Assembly (NCBI GenBank): GCA_016868455.1
Contig: VGGV01000011.1
Location: 23,289-87,288, forward strand
Reading direction: 5' to 3'
Length of the DNA: 64,000 nt
Source of the DNA: Bacteroidota bacterium
GTDB lineage: Bacteria > Bacteroidota > Bacteroidia > Chitinophagales > Chitinophagaceae
Shown here: positions 61,344-64,000 of the stretch, piece after piece
Layout: the number at the start of each line of letters is the position of its first letter
How positions within the stretch are numbered: position 1 is the stretch's first letter
The notes under the pieces: model-generated
Database searches by the model: none
What the model was told of the DNA's origin: nothing
Seen by the model: only the letters and a program-made list of their open reading frames with translations
Made by a program: the position numbers and the translations under genes

Positions 61344-61662
61344 TGCGGAGTCATTATTAAATGGTTCATTTTCCAATATTCAGTTTGCCGGTGAAAGCAA
61401 ACCGGGCCGTACACAGAAAAGGATTTTAGTGGAAGAGGATAAGGACCTAGGAAGTTAGTAACAATACTGATTGACTAAAGTAATATTACTCTAACATTTT
61501 ACCAAGTAATTTTACGAATAATTTTCACGGAGTTTTCCGATTTATTAGGAACGAATGAAAAAGGACGGGGCTTGCTGTTATAATTGCAGCTATTTTCGCA
61601 GCGCATAAGCAAGCCCTGCCATTTTAATTAATCAACTAAATATCAACTGTATCAATAGAGAG
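61344..61662. other. Intergenic region with a 9-bp stem
   Basis: GGGCTTGCT (61568-61576) and AGCAAGCCC (61608-61616) are perfectly complementary around a 31-base centre. Nothing else recognised. An AT-rich stretch at 61480-61540 may hold a promoter. Confidence 0.4.
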
Positions 61663-62382
61663 TTGACTTCCTGGTACAGCCCTTCCTTAAACAAGGGAAT
61701 GCCTATTGCCTCTTACGGCGATTATGGATTTGCCCTGTTGCTGGTACCCACAGCTGCTGCTGATTACCTGGAATATGAAAGATTTCAGCTGATGAGCCAT
61801 TTGGACCCCTTTATTAATGCAGGTCAGGTAACGGTATTTTCAATTGACAGTATTAATAATGAAAGCTGGCTGAATAATCATGCAGACCCATGGTACAAAT
61901 CAGTGCGTCATCAGCAGTGGAATGACTATGTTTTCAATGAGGTGCTGCCTTTTATCAGAAGCCGCACCAGTGCAGATACACCTGTTATCACCTGTGGCGC
62001 TTCTTTCGGCGCTTTGCACAGCATGAACCTTTTCCTTTAAAGGCCTGACATTATCAATGGTGTAATTGCGATGAGCGGAGTCTATGATCTTACAGAATAT
62101 ACAAAAGGGCATTATGACGATCATGTTTACTTTAACAGCCCGATGCATTATATGCCTAATTTATCGGATCATTCTATCCTGGAGCAGATACGGCGCAGTA
62201 AAAACATACACATTGTAACCGGCAGCGGCTCGTATGAAGATCCTACGGCAAGCGGCAAATTTGCCAAAATTCTCTACGACAAAGGCATTTGGTACGAACT
62301 GGATGTTTGGGGTAATGACTGGCCCCATGATTGGGATACCTGGAGGGCTATGCTACCGCATTATCTGGGAAGCAGGTTTTAA
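61663..62382 (+). pseudogene. Esterase-like alpha/beta hydrolase with an in-frame TAA
   Basis: One frame from a TTG at 61663 (ELTSWYSPSLNKGMPIASYG; the preceding codons ATC AAT AGA GAG read INRE where homologues have MNRE-like starts) to TAA at 62380, with a TAA at 62038-62040 in between (HSMNLFL*RPDIINGVIAMS). The catalytic parts fall on both sides: nucleophile elbow CGASFGALHSM before the stop, and NIHIVTGSGSYEDPTASGKF and NDWPHDWDTW (His) after it. The family resembles putative esterases (PF00756-like). One transversion or transition would restore a full-length protein. No ATG start is visible in the family position. Confidence 0.7.
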
Positions 62383-62413
62383 TTCCCATTTAAAGTTTGT
62401 TTGTTCCTGCCCC

Positions 62414-63097
62414 TTAAAGAGGAGAAGAGGCAGAGGTTAATTTACTGAGAAGATCAATAAACTCATTTCTCTTAATCATTCTGGCACCCATACTTTCTAA
62501 ATATTCTGTATAAACCTGACAGTCTATCAGCTGAATGCCTTCCGTTTTTAACAACTCAACATATTTAATAAATGCAATTCTGGAAGCATAGCTTACTTTA
62601 CTGAACATGCTTTCTCCAAAAAATACCTTTCCAAGTTTTATTCCGTAAAGACCACCAACAAGTTTACCCTCTTTCCACACTTCAGCGCTGTGTGCATGGC
62701 CCAGTTCATGCATCCGGCAATAGGCTTTTTCTATTTCTTCTGTGATCCAGGTTCCCTGCTGGCCCGGTCTTTTAATGGATTTGCAGTTACGAATGACTTC
62801 CTGAAAAGCACGGTTAACGGTAAACTCAAACCCGCCCGGCGGCCGGGCAGGTTCATTTTTGTTTAAAACGGATTTGACTGCCTTGCTGATTTTTAACTCT
62901 TCCGGGAATAATACAAACCTCGGGTGCGGGCACCACCAGAGTATTGTATCACCCTCGTACCAGGGAAAGATGCCATTTTGATAAGCCAGCAACAAGCGTT
63001 TCGCCGACAAATCGCCGCCCATGGCCAGCAGGCCATCCGGTTCGGCCAGATGAACAGGTGGAAAGTATAATTCTTTATCAAGTGCAAAAAGGGGCAT
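62414..63097 (-). CDS. aat: Leucyl/phenylalanyl-tRNA--protein transferase
   Basis: 227 residues. Transfers Leu or Phe from aminoacyl-tRNA to N-terminal Lys/Arg of proteins, creating N-degrons. Motifs: EPDGLLAMGGDLSAKRLLLA, YQNGIFPWYEGDTILWWCPH, GLYGIKLGKVFFGESMFSKV, SYASRIAFIKYVELLKTEGI, and IDCQVYTEYLESMGARMIKR. It is directly downstream of clpS (12 bases), so the enzyme that makes the degron and the adaptor that reads it are co-transcribed. Confidence 0.95.
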   Translation of the reverse strand: MPLFALDKELYFPPVHLAEPDGLLAMGGDLSAKRLLLAYQNGIFPWYEGDTILWWCPHPRFVLFPEELKISKAVKSVLNKNEPARPPGGFEFTVNRAFQEVIRNCKSIKRPGQQGTWITEEIEKAYCRMHELGHAHSAEVWKEGKLVGGLYGIKLGKVFFGESMFSKVSYASRIAFIKYVELLKTEGIQLIDCQVYTEYLESMGARMIKRNEFIDLLSKLTSASSPL

Positions 63098-63109
63098 GGC
63101 CGGTCTTTG

Positions 63110-63463
63110 TTATCCGGCAATAACTTCCACCGTTGCATTGATGCCCCTTTCGGTGATGGCATCACACTGTGGTTTCAGTTGTTCATAACTGCCGTTCTTT
63201 ACGGCGTATTTGCCATGGAAGTGAATAATATAAGCACATTGTTCAGCCTGCTCAGCCGTGTGACCGCATACTTCCATCAGTGTTTCAATGACCCATTCAA
63301 ATGTATTCACATCGTCATTCCAAACTACCAGGTTACAGGGTTCTTCCGTGGCGGTGAACACATCCGTTTCTTCAAGGCTGTCAATTTCTATATTGGGATT
63401 TATTCCTTTCACCCGGCAAAAATACGTTTTTGTTTTACTACTTTTAAACAAAGCAAATGACAT
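63110..63463 (-). CDS. clpS: ATP-dependent Clp protease adaptor ClpS
   Basis: 117 residues from the ATG at 63463; a GTG at 63412 is an alternative start giving about 100 residues, closer to the usual ClpS length and preceded by a TAnnTTTG-like box (63417-63424, minus strand TATTTTTG). The ClpS core is clear: LVVWNDDVNTFEWVIETLME, VCGHTAEQAEQCAYIIHFHG, KYAVKNGSYEQLKPQCDAIT. It binds N-degron substrates at DD/NTF residues and delivers them to ClpAP. Followed by aat after 12 bases. Its ATG overlaps that of the divergent VOC gene in the word CATG. Confidence 0.9.
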   Translation of the reverse strand: MSFALFKSSKTKTYFCRVKGINPNIEIDSLEETDVFTATEEPCNLVVWNDDVNTFEWVIETLMEVCGHTAEQAEQCAYIIHFHGKYAVKNGSYEQLKPQCDAITERGINATVEVIAG

Positions 63464-63842
63464 GGAACGAGTAATTGGCCTGGGCGGCCCTTTCATAAAA
63501 GCCAACGACCCTAAGGCGCTGGCTGCCTGGTATCAAAAACATCTTGGTATTGATTTTAAGGGTGCTACTTATACAGTCTTTCAGTTTGCAGATGAAAAGG
63601 GTAAACCAACTGCCGGTTATAACGTATTTTCATTTTTTAAAAAGGATGCTGACTATTTTAACCCTAGCAAAAAGGAAGTGATGATAAATTTTATTGTTCA
63701 GGATTTGTTTGGCTTATTAGAAGTTTTGAAAAGTGAGGGAGTGGAAATTATCGGTGAGCCACTGGATGAGGAATATGGGAAGTTTGGCTGGGTAATAGAC
63801 CCCGAAGGAAATAAAATTGAACTTTGGCAGCCTCCTGTGTAA
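63462..63842 (+). CDS. VOC-family protein
   Basis: 126 residues from the ATG at 63462 (MERVIGLGGPFIKANDPKAL). Glyoxalase-like fold with AWYQKHLGIDFKGATYTVFQ, NFIVQDLFGLLEVLKSEGVE and the ending FGWVIDPEGNKIELWQPP. It has a WVIDPEGN-type C-terminal metal/substrate motif. No substrate can be assigned. It is divergent from clpS with start codons overlapping by two bases, so the two share one promoter region. Confidence 0.85.
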   Translation: MERVIGLGGPFIKANDPKALAAWYQKHLGIDFKGATYTVFQFADEKGKPTAGYNVFSFFKKDADYFNPSKKEVMINFIVQDLFGLLEVLKSEGVEIIGEPLDEEYGKFGWVIDPEGNKIELWQPPV

Positions 63843-63868
63843 AATAAAAAATCCCGGAAAATCCGGGA
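63841..63868 (-). terminator. Terminator behind tRNA-Val
   Basis: On the minus strand TCCCGGATTTTCCGGGA (63852-63868) is a 7-bp stem followed by a T-rich run (63841-63851). Confidence 0.8.
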
Positions 63869-63874
63869 CTCTTG

Positions 63875-63949
63875 TGGGAGTTGACGGGATCGAACCGCCG
63901 ACCCTCTGCTTGTAAGGCAGATGCTCTGAACCAGCTGAGCTAAACTCCC
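63875..63949 (-). tRNA. tRNA-Val (anticodon TAC)
   Basis: Minus strand: GGGAGTTTAGCTCAGCTGGT, an anticodon arm CTTACAA (anticodon TAC, reading GTA-type valine codons), GGTTCGATCCC T-arm and acceptor AACTCCC plus A. All stems pair. CCA is not encoded. About 75 nt. Confidence 0.95.
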
Positions 63950-64000
63950 TTGTGAACTATGTGAAACAATCAGTTTTAGGGACGGCAAAGATAAGGCTGT

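Noticed and set aside
63698..63988. A minus-strand frame over the tRNA-Val region.
   Set aside because: It overlaps a complete tRNA and the VOC gene; it has no protein features.
1..64000. CRISPR arrays, prophage or transposase genes.
   Set aside because: No regularly spaced direct repeats with unique spacers, no integrase, transposase or phage structural genes were seen.

Overview
The window is chromosomal DNA of a member of the Bacteroidota, most likely order Chitinophagales (Chitinophagaceae-like). The basis is the protein families and gene signals: a SusC-like TonB-dependent receptor with an N-terminal carboxypeptidase-regulatory domain, a DUF5686 outer-membrane protein, DUF6702, TlpA/DUF4369 thioredoxin, secreted TPR-CHAT and M1 peptidases, an rplQ-carA neighbourhood, starts without Shine-Dalgarno sequences but with A-rich leaders, and several TAnnTTTG promoter boxes. 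There is no rRNA, CRISPR array, prophage or transposase gene. One tRNA (Val, anticodon TAC) lies at the right end.

Layout. 1-9 kb: outer-membrane and envelope genes (DUF5686 protein cut by the window edge, TonB receptor, lipoproteins, TPR protein, TolB-like propeller protein) plus rpe. 9-14 kb: a Tat-exported HisC-like aminotransferase, a frameshifted GNAT gene, a VOC protein, a YfcE-type phosphoesterase, homogentisate dioxygenase hmgA, and a small lipoprotein gene with an amber codon. 14-20 kb: infA-rpmJ-rpsM-rpsK-rpsD-rpoA-rplQ, then carA and aroQ. 20-44 kb: CoA transferase, trypsin-like protease, BNR-propeller protein, esterase, an SPFH plus ribbon-helix-helix pair behind two tandem palindromes, two tandem M1 peptidases, HupE-like and DUF6702 genes, CNNM/CBS protein, PAP2 phosphatase, LTA-synthase-like sulfatase, glmM and an S9 peptidase. 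44-49.6 kb: a heavily damaged trp operon. 49.6-64 kb: thioredoxin, TPR-CHAT gene with two in-frame TAG codons, a large HEXXH/propeller protein, valS, an orphan receiver protein, a broken esterase, the N-degron pair clpS-aat, a VOC gene and tRNA-Val.

The most unusual part is the trp region. trpC, trpF and trpA are open. trpE carries a nested palindromic repeat and two single-base frameshifts, then is fused to the last third of trpD with all of trpG missing. trpB has lost its first ~100 codons, including the PLP lysine. A free-standing DUF559 (Vsr-like) nuclease gene sits between trpF and trpB, flanked by two ~77-bp imperfect direct repeats. Read literally, this genome cannot make tryptophan through this locus.

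Three themes run through the window. (1) Small GC-rich palindromic repeats sit between genes and inside coding sequence (trpE, 3' end of trpC, trpA, valS, the DUF6702 signal-peptide junction). (2) A separate AT-rich repeat recurs four times in 5 kb and in three cases ends 5-7 bases before a start codon (hmgA, rpsM, rpoA). (3) Four frameshifts are all explained by one missing base in a homopolymer or doublet, so sequencing or assembly error has to be separated from real gene decay; four in-frame nonsense codons in otherwise intact genes are a different kind of lesion. Function calls rest on reading the sequence by eye; no database search was run.
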